Shown: piece after piece, positions 14,649-23,190 of the stretch
Position numbering within the stretch: position 1 is the stretch's first letter
How the letters are laid out: each line of letters starts with the position of its first letter
Assembly: GCA_017456145.1 (NCBI GenBank)
Contig: JAFTJZ010000086.1
Location: forward strand, 1-35,722
Source: Clostridia bacterium
GTDB lineage: Bacteria; Bacillota; Clostridia; Oscillospirales; CAG-272
Direction of reading: 5' to 3'
Length of the DNA: 35,722 nucleotides
The notes under the pieces: generated by a model
Seen by the model: the letters and a program-made list of their open reading frames with translations, nothing else
Database searches by the model: none
What the model was told of the DNA's origin: nothing
Program-made: the position numbers and the translations under genes

Positions 14649-16877
14649 TCAAATATATTTTTGTGTATGCCTTTTATAGCGGATCACAATCACAACAAGA
14701 GTGGCAAGTATGACTGCGACACAGGATGCCACGACATATATCCCTGCATTTTGATATTTATTCTTCGTCGGTGTATCCTTCTGATCGGGCGGAGGCTCCG
14801 GAGTTTCGGGAATGTCCTCCTCGGGCGGAGCGATCGGCTGTTCTTGTTTTTGATAATCGCACAGCTCACAAGCATTCGCACCATCGAAAATGTGTGCCTC
14901 TGTTTCACTCTCTCCGCAAGAGCAGCTGATACGATGTCGGGTATCATCCAGACTTGTGTAGATGTCAATCGTATGCTCATGCGTTGCGGGAATGACCTCT
15001 CCTTGAGCCAGCATTACTCCGCAGCCGACGCAGTAGGTATCTCCTGTATAACCAAGTTCAAATTCCATTGCCGGCTTGACGTCACGCAATTCGGTCTCAC
15101 CATTATGCCAATCCGGTGCAAGCGCTCCGTATGCAGCGTTGCATTTTTCACAAACGGCATAATGACTGCAATCGGCATTGCCGCCGCTGTGCGTCTCCGT
15201 CATGCTCTCACCGCACTCACAGAATATGGTGTGCAAGGTCTCGTTCAGAGTCTTATATACCTTGTAGTCATGGATATGCGTCGCAGGGATCACCTCACCT
15301 TCCAACAGCAACGCGTCACAGCCGACACAGTACGTATCTCCCGTATAACCGGGAACAAATTCTTCAGCCTGCTTGACATCACGCAGCTCGGTCTGTGCAA
15401 TATGGTTGGTTGCATCCTCATTTCCATAATATTGTCCACACACGTCACATCCGGCAGGAGTCTTACAATCTGCGACGCCGCCGATGTGGGGTTGCGCCTC
15501 GCTCTGCTCGCCGCAATAACAAGCCCAGCGGTGATACTGATCATCATATCGGATCTCCGTATAATTGTGTATGTGATTATTTTCGGTCACACGCATCTCT
15601 CCGCAATCAGCGCAGGTGGAAGAAATCATTTCCTTGGTGGGATCACTTGGGTGAAGGGAAGTAACCGCCTCTCCCCATGAATGTACTGCATATTCGATCT
15701 CCCCGCACTCACACGAGCGCCTATGCTGATCCATATCGTATTTCTGCCAGGCATCTTTGAAATTATGCTCGGGCAATTTCTGAATCGTTTGTTTCATGGT
15801 TCCAAGGCAAATCTCACAGGTCAGGACCAGCTCACCATACTCGGTATGCGTAGCCTCCTTTGCGACAACGCCTTGGTCATATGTGTGGATATTCACCACT
15901 GCAGCACCGCAATCACATACCTTTTCGTGAGCAAAAACGTCAATCCGCTCCCATTCACTATAAGTATGCTCATGTGTCTCCATATTTACACCTTCAAAGA
16001 CCGAAAAGACCGTTTGCGCGATCACCGCGTGTCCCGCGGCATTTGGATGGAAGTCCAACTCCGGCTGTAGGATCACGTCTGCATTGGCATTACACAGATT
16101 GGTTGGTGCATTGGCTTTGAAGGCACCGTATACATCTGCCACCACATAACGTAACGACTTAGCATTGCTTTGAATGGCATCATTAAGACGAACGACACCC
16201 GCCTCGATCTCATCATAAAGTATCCCATAAAAGAAACTGAATCGAAAAACCTCATACGGATTATATTGCGTATTCACGATGACGGGCACCATTGCATTCT
16301 TGGAACGAATGTAGCGCATTACACGACCAAGATCGGAGACATACGCGTTCAGTTTCTGATCAAAGGCTTGCGTTGTGGCGATATCATTGAGCGCGGTCGT
16401 CGCATACGTAAAAAGAACGGTAGCTGAGACGGTAGGATGTTGACCCGAAAAGATCGTCAGAACCTCCGAGGGATCGATATCGGGGTCGTTGCTCGCATTA
16501 TATTCTTCCGCAATCAGAATGTACAATGTCTCCATCATATCGTTTCCACCGCAGGTAAGTGTGATCAGCTCTGCACCCGCGATCGCATCGTCATACGCGC
16601 CGTCATCGATCAGGTCATAAATATCCGCAGCAGTATATCCGTTTACTGCCTGATTGTTCAAATGGTATCCGATGTTGTCTGCCAAAATATTGGTAAATGC
16701 TTGAGATGATACATCACTCAACCCATAACCGGTAGAGATGCTGTCACCAAATGCCAGATAGTCAAATGTCTTCTGTTGCGCCGCCGCCATCACCGTAAAG
16801 GATGAGCCCAATAACGCGACAGTCATAAATATCACAATCAGCTTTCCAATGTATAATTTTTTGATAATCCGATACAC
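14649..16877 (-). CDS. Secreted SGNH/GDSL hydrolase with Cys-rich repeats and C-terminal membrane anchor
   Basis: After a signal peptide (hydrophobic core then VMA-AAQQ), an SGNH esterase domain spans about 36-295: GDSIS with nucleophile Ser46, CGGND (109-113), and the catalytic pair D275/H277 in LDFHPNAAGH. Then come about 400 residues of Cys/His-rich repeats (H-x(n)-C-x-CG-E, GYTGDTYCVGC and GEVIPATH each found twice), a proline-rich linker, and a transmembrane helix with a basic tail. The start is unclear: GTG at 16877 overlaps the GAGGTG site, while ATT at 16868 is ideally spaced from it. Longer frames run into xpt and are unlikely. It probably deacylates wall or host glycans at the cell surface. 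Confidence 0.8.
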   Translation of the reverse strand: MYRIIKKLYIGKLIVIFMTVALLGSSFTVMAAAQQKTFDYLAFGDSISTGYGLSDVSSQAFTNILADNIGYHLNNQAVNGYTAADIYDLIDDGAYDDAIAGAELITLTCGGNDMMETLYILIAEEYNASNDPDIDPSEVLTIFSGQHPTVSATVLFTYATTALNDIATTQAFDQKLNAYVSDLGRVMRYIRSKNAMVPVIVNTQYNPYEVFRFSFFYGILYDEIEAGVVRLNDAIQSNAKSLRYVVADVYGAFKANAPTNLCNANADVILQPELDFHPNAAGHAVIAQTVFSVFEGVNMETHEHTYSEWERIDVFAHEKVCDCGAAVVNIHTYDQGVVAKEATHTEYGELVLTCEICLGTMKQTIQKLPEHNFKDAWQKYDMDQHRRSCECGEIEYAVHSWGEAVTSLHPSDPTKEMISSTCADCGEMRVTENNHIHNYTEIRYDDQYHRWACYCGEQSEAQPHIGGVADCKTPAGCDVCGQYYGNEDATNHIAQTELRDVKQAEEFVPGYTGDTYCVGCDALLLEGEVIPATHIHDYKVYKTLNETLHTIFCECGESMTETHSGGNADCSHYAVCEKCNAAYGALAPDWHNGETELRDVKPAMEFELGYTGDTYCVGCGVMLAQGEVIPATHEHTIDIYTSLDDTRHRISCSCGESETEAHIFDGANACELCDYQKQEQPIAPPEEDIPETPEPPPDQKDTPTKNKYQNAGIYVVASCVAVILATLVVIVIRYKRHTQKYI

Positions 16878-16904
16878 CTCACAATTATTAAAAATATCGT
16901 TTTC

Positions 16905-16933
16905 ATTATAACATAAACGACCTTGCAAATCAA
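16905..16933 (-). promoter_or_regulatory. Extended -10 promoter of SGNH hydrolase operon
   Basis: Minus strand TTGATT (16933-16928), 17-nt spacer ending in TGT, TATAAT (16910-16905). The TG one base before the -10 strengthens it. Confidence 0.7.
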
Positions 16934-16970
16934 TGTATAAATTGTTAAATATTTTACGTTGCAAAGAAAG

Positions 16971-17003
16971 TAAAAAGAAGACGGGCATTCCGACCCCGTC
17001 CTC
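16971..17003 (-). terminator. Terminator of argGH-xpt
   Basis: GAGGACGGG and CCCGTCTTC form a 9-bp stem with one G-U pair (16977-17003), followed on the minus strand by TTTTTAC. It separates xpt from the SGNH hydrolase promoter. Confidence 0.8.
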
Positions 17004-17016
17004 TTTTTCCAAATGT

Positions 17017-17598
17017 TTATTGTGATTTGAAATTAACCGTTCCGGTCGTCGCATCCATGGACTCAACAATGGCAAGAGATTCCAGACGATAGCCGAGATT
17101 TCGAATCACACGCCCGCCGATCTGAAAACCTTTCTCTACGGTAATGCCGATCCCTTCAACGACTGCTCCTGCGGATTCGGCAATGGAGATCAATCCTTGC
17201 AGCGCACATCCGTTGGCAAGGAAATCATCAATGATCAGAATATGATCCTCTGATGTAATGAATCTCTTGGAGACGATGACTTGGTTTTTGCACTTATGAG
17301 TAAAGGATTCCACCTCTGCCACATACATATCGCCATCAATGTTGACGCTTTTCGACTTTTTGGCAAAAAGTACCGGAACATGAAAGCATCGGGCAACCGA
17401 GCAGGCAATCGCAATTCCGGACGCCTCGATGGTCAGAACCTTGGTAATCGGTCGATCGTTGAAACGGCGATAAAATTCGCGTCCCATTTCATCCAACAGA
17501 TCGACATCCATTTGGTGATTCAAAAAACTGTCTACTTTAAGTACGTTACCTTCTTTGACGATCCCGTCACGAAGAATACGCTCTTCCAAAAAATTCAT
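17017..17598 (-). CDS. xpt: Xanthine phosphoribosyltransferase
   Basis: Purine salvage: converts xanthine and PRPP to XMP in the cytosol. The 193-residue length equals the Bacillus-type Xpt. MNFLEERILRDG starts the protein, EASGIAIA (58-65) is the flexible-loop region, and the PRPP loop is IIDDFLANGCA (122-132). Start 17598 is fixed by AAAGGAG seven nt upstream; longer frames reach back into argH. It sits 38 nt after argH and ends in a terminator, so it is the third gene of an argG-argH-xpt transcript. I see no purine riboswitch in front of it. Confidence 0.93.
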   Translation of the reverse strand: MNFLEERILRDGIVKEGNVLKVDSFLNHQMDVDLLDEMGREFYRRFNDRPITKVLTIEASGIAIACSVARCFHVPVLFAKKSKSVNIDGDMYVAEVESFTHKCKNQVIVSKRFITSEDHILIIDDFLANGCALQGLISIAESAGAVVEGIGITVEKGFQIGGRVIRNLGYRLESLAIVESMDATTGTVNFKSQ

Positions 17599-17636
17599 AA
17601 CCCCGCTCCTTTGTGTTGATAGATTGCCTTTATTAC

Positions 17637-19022
17637 TCATTCTTCTGTATGTGCAGAGATAAAATCACGCATCGATGCGATCTGCCGAAGAACCGACTCC
17701 TCGCAAGGACCGCCGAATGCTTTACGATTGGCGACACAGGTATTCATGTCAATGGCCGCGTAAACGCCTTGTTCAAACACCTCGCTGATCTGCTTGTATT
17801 CGCTCAACGAAAGGGTTTCCAGTGTTTTATCGTTGGAAATGCAATAAGCCACCAGCTGCCCGACGATTTTATACGCAGTGCGGAAGGGAAGTCCGCGGCG
17901 AACCAGATAATCTGCACAATCGGTGGCGTTGATGAATCCGCCCGATGCTGCCGCTCTCATAACATCGGCATGTGCCGTACAGGTGCGGAGCATCGCCTCA
18001 AACAGCTCCAGACACATTTTGGTATTGTCCAATGCGTCAAAGATCGCCTCCTTGTCCTCCTGCATATCCTTGTTGTACGCAAGGGGAAGACCCTTCATCA
18101 TGGTCAAAAGCGTTGTTAAATCGCCGTATACACGCCCCGTCTTCCCGCGAACCAGCTCGGCAATATCGGGATTTTTCTTCTGCGGCATGATGGACGAGCC
18201 GGTGGAAAAGGCATCATCCAATTCGATAAACGAAAACTCGGAGGAGCACCAAAGGATCATTTCCTCGGAAAAACGGCTCAGATGCATCATGCAGATGGAA
18301 AGCGCCGAGGCAAGCTCAATGACAAAATCGCGATCTGACACCCCATCCATACTGTTCTCACTGACCTGAGAAAACCCAAGCAGCTCAGCGACCATATGAC
18401 GGTCGATCGGATACGTCGTACCTGCCAGAGCGCAGGAACCGAGCGGCATCACGTCTGTGTGCTCATATATTTCCTCCAGACGCACGATATCACGTCGGAA
18501 CATCTGGGCATAGGCCATAAGGTAGTGCCCCCAGGTGAGCGGCTGTGCACGCTGTAGATGGGTGTAGCCCGGCATCACGGTCTTTGTATGCTCGGCAGCC
18601 TTGTCCACAATGGTTTGTATCAAGCGCAGCACCAAGGTACGCAGCTCAAGGATCTGTGCTTTGAGATACATATGAATGTCCAGAGCAACCTGATCATTAC
18701 GACTGCGTGAGGTGTGAAGACGCTTACCGGTGTCGCCGATGCGCTCGGTCAGAACGCTCTCGACAAACATATGAATATCCTCTGCCTCAGGATCAAATTG
18801 CAGTGTACCGTGATCCAGATCGGCAAGAATTTCTTTGAGCGTTTTACAGATCAATTCGGCCTCGCTCGCCTCAATGATACCGCATTTACCAAGCATGGTT
18901 GCGTGTGCGATCGAGCCGGTAATATCTTCACGGTACATACGGCAATCAAAACGAATGGATGAATTAAAATCATTGACGCGGCTATCCAGAGCCTTGGAAA
19001 AGCGTCCTTCCCACATTTTCAT
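17637..19022 (-). CDS. argH: Argininosuccinate lyase
   Basis: Cleaves argininosuccinate to arginine and fumarate, the last step of arginine synthesis. The 461-residue length is normal. It begins MKMWEGRFSK, has SRSRNDQVALD (about 105-115), TPxHLQ-like GYTHLQRAQP, and the superfamily signature GSSIMPQKKNPD with its catalytic serine loop. Start 19022 lies 11 nt after AAAGGA; an ATG 13 codons upstream lacks a site. It follows argG by 88 nt that include a GC-rich hairpin. Confidence 0.95.
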   Translation of the reverse strand: MKMWEGRFSKALDSRVNDFNSSIRFDCRMYREDITGSIAHATMLGKCGIIEASEAELICKTLKEILADLDHGTLQFDPEAEDIHMFVESVLTERIGDTGKRLHTSRSRNDQVALDIHMYLKAQILELRTLVLRLIQTIVDKAAEHTKTVMPGYTHLQRAQPLTWGHYLMAYAQMFRRDIVRLEEIYEHTDVMPLGSCALAGTTYPIDRHMVAELLGFSQVSENSMDGVSDRDFVIELASALSICMMHLSRFSEEMILWCSSEFSFIELDDAFSTGSSIMPQKKNPDIAELVRGKTGRVYGDLTTLLTMMKGLPLAYNKDMQEDKEAIFDALDNTKMCLELFEAMLRTCTAHADVMRAAASGGFINATDCADYLVRRGLPFRTAYKIVGQLVAYCISNDKTLETLSLSEYKQISEVFEQGVYAAIDMNTCVANRKAFGGPCEESVLRQIASMRDFISAHTEE

Positions 19023-19065
19023 AACGATAGTTTTCCTTTGATATTTGATATAGAAATACACGCAA

Positions 19066-19094
19066 CCTCCCCGCAGTCTAACGGAGCGGGGAGG
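19066..19094 (-). terminator. Intercistronic hairpin between argG and argH
   Basis: A perfect 9-bp stem CCTCCCCGC/GCGGGGAGG with an 11-nt loop and no T run. It may partially terminate or protect the argG message, so that argG exceeds argH. Confidence 0.55.
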
Positions 19095-19110
19095 AATACG
19101 TCAGTAATAA

Positions 19111-20337
19111 TTATTGATTCTTGCGCTGTTGTTCGAGTTTGGCACGAACCTTGATGGGGAGTCCGAACAGATTGATAAATCCTGCACTGTCTGCCTGATT
19201 GTAATCCTCGTCCTCGCCAAAGGAAGCGGTCTGCTCATCGTAGAGCGTATAGGGGGAGGTAACACCTGCATTGATGATGTTGCCCTTATAAAGCTTGAGC
19301 TTAACGTCACCGGTCACAGTTTCCTGTGTCTTATCGACGAAAGCGCAAATTGCGTCCTTCAAGGGTGTAAACCACTGACCGTTGTAGACCAGCTCACCCA
19401 TCTTCTGCGCGACCATCGCCTTGAAATGAGAGGTCTCCTTATCCAACGTAATGGTCTCCAGAACGTCGTGGGCATGGTAGAGAATGGTACCTGCGGGAGT
19501 TTCGTAAACACCGCGGCTCTTCATGCCAACCAAGCGATTTTCAACAATGTCCAGAATACCGACACCGTTTGCACCGCCGATCTTGTTCAGCTCGGTCACA
19601 AGGCTAACGGCATCCATCTCCTTGCCGTCAAGTGCGGTAGGAATCCCCTTTTCAAAATGAATGGTGACGTAAGTAGGCGTATCGGGAGCCTGCTCGGGAG
19701 ACACACCCAGCTCAAGGAAACCTTCCTTCTGATAATCAGGCTCGTTTGCAGGGCTCTCCAGATCCAAGCCCTCATGAGAGAGGTGCCAGATGTTCTTATC
19801 CTTGGAGTAGTTGGTCTCGCGATTGATCTTGAGCGGGACGTTATGTGCTTCTGCATAATCAATCTCCTCGTCACGAGACTTGATGTCCCATACACGCCAA
19901 GGAGCAATGATGGTCATATTGGGAGCAAACGCCTTGATGGTCAGCTCGAAACGAACCTGGTCGTTCCCCTTACCGGTACAACCATGGCAGATGGCATCGG
20001 CACCTTCCTCCAGTGCGATCTCAACCAATCTCTTGGCGATGCAGGGACGCGCATGAGAGGTACCCAGAAGATAATCTTCATACTTTGCGCCGGCCTTCAG
20101 GCAAGGCCAAATGTAATTCTCAACGTAATCTTGCTGCAGGTGCTCGATATACAGCTTGGATGCGCCCGTCTTGAGCGCTTTTTCCTCCAGACCGTCAAGC
20201 TCGGTCCCCTGACCAACGTCGCCGGAAACGGCAATGATCTCGCATCCGGGATAATTTTCTTTCAACCACGGAATGATAATGGAGGTATCCAGACCGCCCG
20301 AATAGGCAAGTACGATTTTTTTAATTTCTTTTTTCAT
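19111..20337 (-). CDS. argG: Argininosuccinate synthase
   Basis: Joins citrulline and aspartate with ATP cleavage to AMP. The 408 residues fit the family. The N-type ATP pyrophosphatase P-loop AYSGGLDTS is at 11-19, followed by SGDVGQG, the [13 protein letters not shown] signature, and the [14 protein letters not shown] block. Start 20337 has AAAGGA nine nt upstream, better than the ATG six codons earlier. It is the first gene of argG-argH-xpt, with a promoter that holds an ARG-box-like sequence. Confidence 0.96.
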   Translation of the reverse strand: MKKEIKKIVLAYSGGLDTSIIIPWLKENYPGCEIIAVSGDVGQGTELDGLEEKALKTGASKLYIEHLQQDYVENYIWPCLKAGAKYEDYLLGTSHARPCIAKRLVEIALEEGADAICHGCTGKGNDQVRFELTIKAFAPNMTIIAPWRVWDIKSRDEEIDYAEAHNVPLKINRETNYSKDKNIWHLSHEGLDLESPANEPDYQKEGFLELGVSPEQAPDTPTYVTIHFEKGIPTALDGKEMDAVSLVTELNKIGGANGVGILDIVENRLVGMKSRGVYETPAGTILYHAHDVLETITLDKETSHFKAMVAQKMGELVYNGQWFTPLKDAICAFVDKTQETVTGDVKLKLYKGNIINAGVTSPYTLYDEQTASFGEDEDYNQADSAGFINLFGLPIKVRAKLEQQRKNQ

Positions 20338-20380
20338 AACGAAAAATCCTTTCATTTGGAGCTAAATTTTTAACGCTAAT

Positions 20381-20409
20381 ATTATATAGCATAATTATAC
20401 ATTTTTCAA
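20381..20409 (-). promoter_or_regulatory. Sigma-A promoter of argG
   Basis: Minus strand TTGAAA (20409-20404), 17-nt spacer, TATAAT (20386-20381). Confidence 0.82.
20388..20401 (-). promoter_or_regulatory. Candidate ArgR operator (ARG box)
   Basis: The minus strand reads TGTATAATTATGCT, matching the palindromic TGNATWWWWATNCA ARG-box pattern at every fixed position but the last. It fills the spacer between -35 and -10, where ArgR with arginine would exclude polymerase. Confidence 0.6.
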
Positions 20410-20527
20410 GCGGTAGAATCAACAAACTTCTGCGCAGTTTTCCATGTTTTTCTATGGCATATGCTACAGAAATGCAGTTTGATTCCGCTGTCTTGCGGGA
20501 ACAATGAGATGGAAAGAGGTGAATTGA

Positions 20528-21361
20528 ATGTATAAATATTCGTATAAACGCATACTATCAGGCATTGTTGCAATTTTAATCATTCTTGCAGCATCGCAAA
20601 ATAATTTCCGTGCCGCGGCTCAAAGCACCGAAGTAGGCTACAGTTGGTTTTGCGTTCACGCAAAAGATCATAAACGTCCCGATCTCGATGGCTCCTTGTC
20701 GTGGATCACCGATGAAAAATATGGTGCTTATTATATTGATCCGAACTGCTCCGATGATGAAAATGCCCCTCGCCGCGTCTTGTATCTGACGTTTGACGTC
20801 GGATACGAAAACGGCAATGTAGCAAAGGTTCTGGACACATTGAAGGAAAAGAAGGTTCCCGGTGCATTTTTCGTTTTATCACATGTTATTGAAAAAGAAA
20901 CGCCACTGATCCAACGAATGTTCGATGAGGGTCATTTGGTTTGCAATCATACCGCACATCATAAGGATATGTCCAAAATTACGGATCAAAACGCCTTCGC
21001 CGAAGAGCTTAAAGCGTTAGACGTGCTCTGCTTTGAAAAAACAGGTCGGCATTTGTCGAGCTATTACCGTCCACCCGAAGGGAGGTTCAGCCGCAGCAAC
21101 TTAGAATGGGCTAAGGAAATGGGCTACAAAACCATCTTCTGGAGCTTTGGCTATGCTGATTGGGATAATAACCGTCAACCTTCTCCCGAAACAGCGCTGG
21201 AAAAGATCATGTCCAATGTTCACAACGGCGCGATCATATTGCTGCACCCAACCTCGGCAACCAATGCCCAGATCCTCGGAGATGTAATCGATCGCTGCCA
21301 AGCACTCGGCTATCGCTTTGAAACGCTGGACGCGCTGACAGTTGCAGATAAGGATGCATGA
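20528..21361 (+). CDS. PdaA-like polysaccharide deacetylase
   Basis: Probable delta-lactam-forming muramic acid de-N-acetylase, needed for spore-cortex peptidoglycan in Bacillus and Clostridia. The 277 residues start with a signal-peptide or membrane-anchor segment (8-30). The NodB domain has TFDVGYENG (88-96), HTAHH (141-145), YRPPEGRFS (180-188), FWSFGYADWD and ILLHPTS. The second Asp of the usual TFDDG is Val here; PdaA proteins also depart from TFDDG at this place. AGAGGTG precedes the ATG. It overlaps the next deacetylase by ATGA. The overall pattern fits PdaA better than general chitin deacetylases. Confidence 0.82.
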   Translation: MYKYSYKRILSGIVAILIILAASQNNFRAAAQSTEVGYSWFCVHAKDHKRPDLDGSLSWITDEKYGAYYIDPNCSDDENAPRRVLYLTFDVGYENGNVAKVLDTLKEKKVPGAFFVLSHVIEKETPLIQRMFDEGHLVCNHTAHHKDMSKITDQNAFAEELKALDVLCFEKTGRHLSSYYRPPEGRFSRSNLEWAKEMGYKTIFWSFGYADWDNNRQPSPETALEKIMSNVHNGAIILLHPTSATNAQILGDVIDRCQALGYRFETLDALTVADKDA

Positions 21362-22053
21362 AAAAAAGACAACTACGCAACCTCAGCTTTTTGCTTGGAT
21401 TCTGCCTGCTTTTTTTCTTCCCGTGTTCTGTGTGGGCGCTCCCCGTCGGCGTTCATCACCGCCATGTCAATTCAGCGAATAAGATCGCTCTGACCTTTGA
21501 TGACGGACCACATCCGCATTATACCTTAGAAATCCTTGATGTGCTTGAAGAATATGGGATCCACGGCACCTTCTTTTTCGTGGGTGAAAATGTTCTTAAT
21601 TATCCCGATGCCGCAAGGCGCGTAGCACAGGGAGGACATGAGATCGGAAACCACACGTATCACCACGTTTGCCCGGATAAAAATAATTGCGGCGCGGTTC
21701 TGCGTGAGGAGCTCGCGCAGTGCGAGAGAGCAATTCAGCAAGTGACCGACACCAGTCCCAAGCTGTTTCGCCCGCCGCAAGGAAACTGGAATGAGGAATT
21801 GTACACGCTGGCAAGAGAGCAGGATTATGATATCGTGCTCTGGAATATAGATACGTTGGATTGGGCGCACACGCCCGCCGAGCAGATCGCCGAGCACGTG
21901 CTGCAAAGAGCACAATCGGGCGATATCATTCTCATGCATGATTATCATAGCAACGGCTGCACTACGACCGACGCCCTGCGACAAATGATTCCCGCACTTC
22001 TGGAACGAGGATTCCATTTTGTCACCGTCAGTGAGTTACTCGGAACAAAATAA
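21358..22053 (+). CDS. Polysaccharide deacetylase, CE4/NodB family
   Basis: A canonical metal-dependent CE4 deacetylase of 231 residues, with an N-terminal signal peptide ending near VWA (about residue 27). Motifs are TFDDGPHPHYT (46-56, catalytic and metal Asp), NHTYHH (98-103, metal His), RPPQG (138-142), DTLDWA and IILMHDY (catalytic His). The substrate is likely peptidoglycan GlcNAc or MurNAc. It starts inside the stop of the PdaA-like gene, so translation is coupled. Two different deacetylases made together would act on the same wall polymer. It closely resembles the PdaB/PgdA group, but I cannot choose between them. Confidence 0.88.
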   Translation: MKKRQLRNLSFLLGFCLLFFFPCSVWALPVGVHHRHVNSANKIALTFDDGPHPHYTLEILDVLEEYGIHGTFFFVGENVLNYPDAARRVAQGGHEIGNHTYHHVCPDKNNCGAVLREELAQCERAIQQVTDTSPKLFRPPQGNWNEELYTLAREQDYDIVLWNIDTLDWAHTPAEQIAEHVLQRAQSGDIILMHDYHSNGCTTTDALRQMIPALLERGFHFVTVSELLGTK

Positions 22054-22057
22054 AAGG

Positions 22058-22094
22058 GGGAGCGTATCCACGCTTGATTCGTGCATACGCTCCC
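22058..22094. terminator. Shared terminator of deacetylase and DUF624 operons
   Basis: GGGAGCGTAT (22058-22067) pairs with ATACGCTCCC (22085-22094), with a further CACG/CGTG inner stem. The T-rich flank (CCTTTTATTTTG) is on the minus-strand side, so it mainly ends the minus-strand transcript. Confidence 0.72.
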
Positions 22095-22125
22095 GGATTC
22101 ACATATAAGGAAAAGACCGACTCGA

Positions 22126-23154
22126 TCAAACCGTATCCGCATACGATGCATCTATGTCGTCGGGCTCTCCCATATCACCATCATCGTCCAATCGATCGGT
22201 ATCATCGCCACCGTCATCTCCGTCCTTGCGGCAAGGAGCGATCATGTAGCGGTCAATGATGGGATAGACGGCATAATTGACCGTAAACCCGACAAAGCCC
22301 CAGAAGTAAAAGAAGGGAAGAATGACGGGGATAATGATGGAGGGCGGACAAACGATCATCAAGGCAATATTCAGAATTGCCATCATCGCGACACCGACGA
22401 TCCACATGACGTTGCGCTTAATTCCCAGAATAGCAAAAATCAATGCATTCTTCAAAATCTTCTTAAGTTTCATATCGAAGGTGATCAGCATCATGTAAAT
22501 ATATGGCCGCATCAGCATATACAGCACGATCAAAGCAGAGATGGTCCAGAACATGAAATTATTCAGGGCGTCTCCCGTGGAGGTATAGAAGAACAGGAAG
22601 TCAATGATCAACACGATGATGATCAGGCTGTCAAAAAGGCCGTACAGAAAGCCTTCCTTGAAGTTGCGTTTGATGGCGTAGAAATAATCGGAAAAGACAA
22701 ACACCGCGTCATGACGCACCATGCCACGAAGAACATATGTCGCGCCGACGGTCTGCCAACCCATTGTTAAAACAAGAAATACGATACAACCGCCAATCAC
22801 CCAATATGCGGGGTTGTTATAAATAGGAATATTGAATTGAATACCGAAAACGGAAAGAATGGTCGATGCTGTCACGGAAGGATCTATCTGCGACACACCG
22901 TAGATCGGAGCAAAAATCGCAGAGGCTTGCGACGGAGTCTTTTCGGTAAAGAAGTAGGCAAGAAAACCAATCACAATCGGCAAGATCTGCAAATTCATCA
23001 AAAGATTCAAGCTGAGAAGTGAAGGAAAGCGTCTGGCGAGCAGCTTGAAATAAAATTTCAAATTCGGAGTGGTGTCCTCACCTTTTTCGACACCCCGACC
23101 GTCTCGGTTCATATCAAACAGTCGAAATTTCTTTTTGTTTGGTTGTTTGTTCAA
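22126..23154 (-). CDS. DUF624 / YesL-family membrane protein
   Basis: The protein has 342 residues with about six transmembrane helices and the DUF624 pattern (GWQTVGATYVLRGMVR, DYFYAIKRNFKEG, RPYIYMMLITFDMKLKKILKNALIFAILGIKRN). Family members often lie beside carbohydrate-uptake genes, but their role is unknown. The start codon is TTG, supported by AAGGAG eight nt upstream. The last 35 residues are an unusual Asp/Gly-rich acidic tail (DGDDGGDDTDRLDDDGD). It is the second gene after an unknown membrane protein, 36 nt apart, and ends at the shared hairpin at 22058. Confidence 0.78.
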   Translation of the reverse strand: MNKQPNKKKFRLFDMNRDGRGVEKGEDTTPNLKFYFKLLARRFPSLLSLNLLMNLQILPIVIGFLAYFFTEKTPSQASAIFAPIYGVSQIDPSVTASTILSVFGIQFNIPIYNNPAYWVIGGCIVFLVLTMGWQTVGATYVLRGMVRHDAVFVFSDYFYAIKRNFKEGFLYGLFDSLIIIVLIIDFLFFYTSTGDALNNFMFWTISALIVLYMLMRPYIYMMLITFDMKLKKILKNALIFAILGIKRNVMWIVGVAMMAILNIALMIVCPPSIIIPVILPFFYFWGFVGFTVNYAVYPIIDRYMIAPCRKDGDDGGDDTDRLDDDGDMGEPDDIDASYADTV

Positions 23155-23190
23155 AATTTATTCTCCTTGTATTTTACAAAACATTATTTT

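Noticed and set aside
14628-15680. 350-residue plus-strand ORF
   Set aside because: Antisense to the SGNH hydrolase repeats; no start site and a composition typical of a shadow.
17599-17640. Purine riboswitch before xpt
   Set aside because: Only 38 nt separate argH and xpt, too little for the aptamer, and no conserved core is seen.
19114-20373. 419-residue plus-strand ORF
   Set aside because: Antisense to argG, whose motifs are complete; no family pattern is visible in the antisense product.
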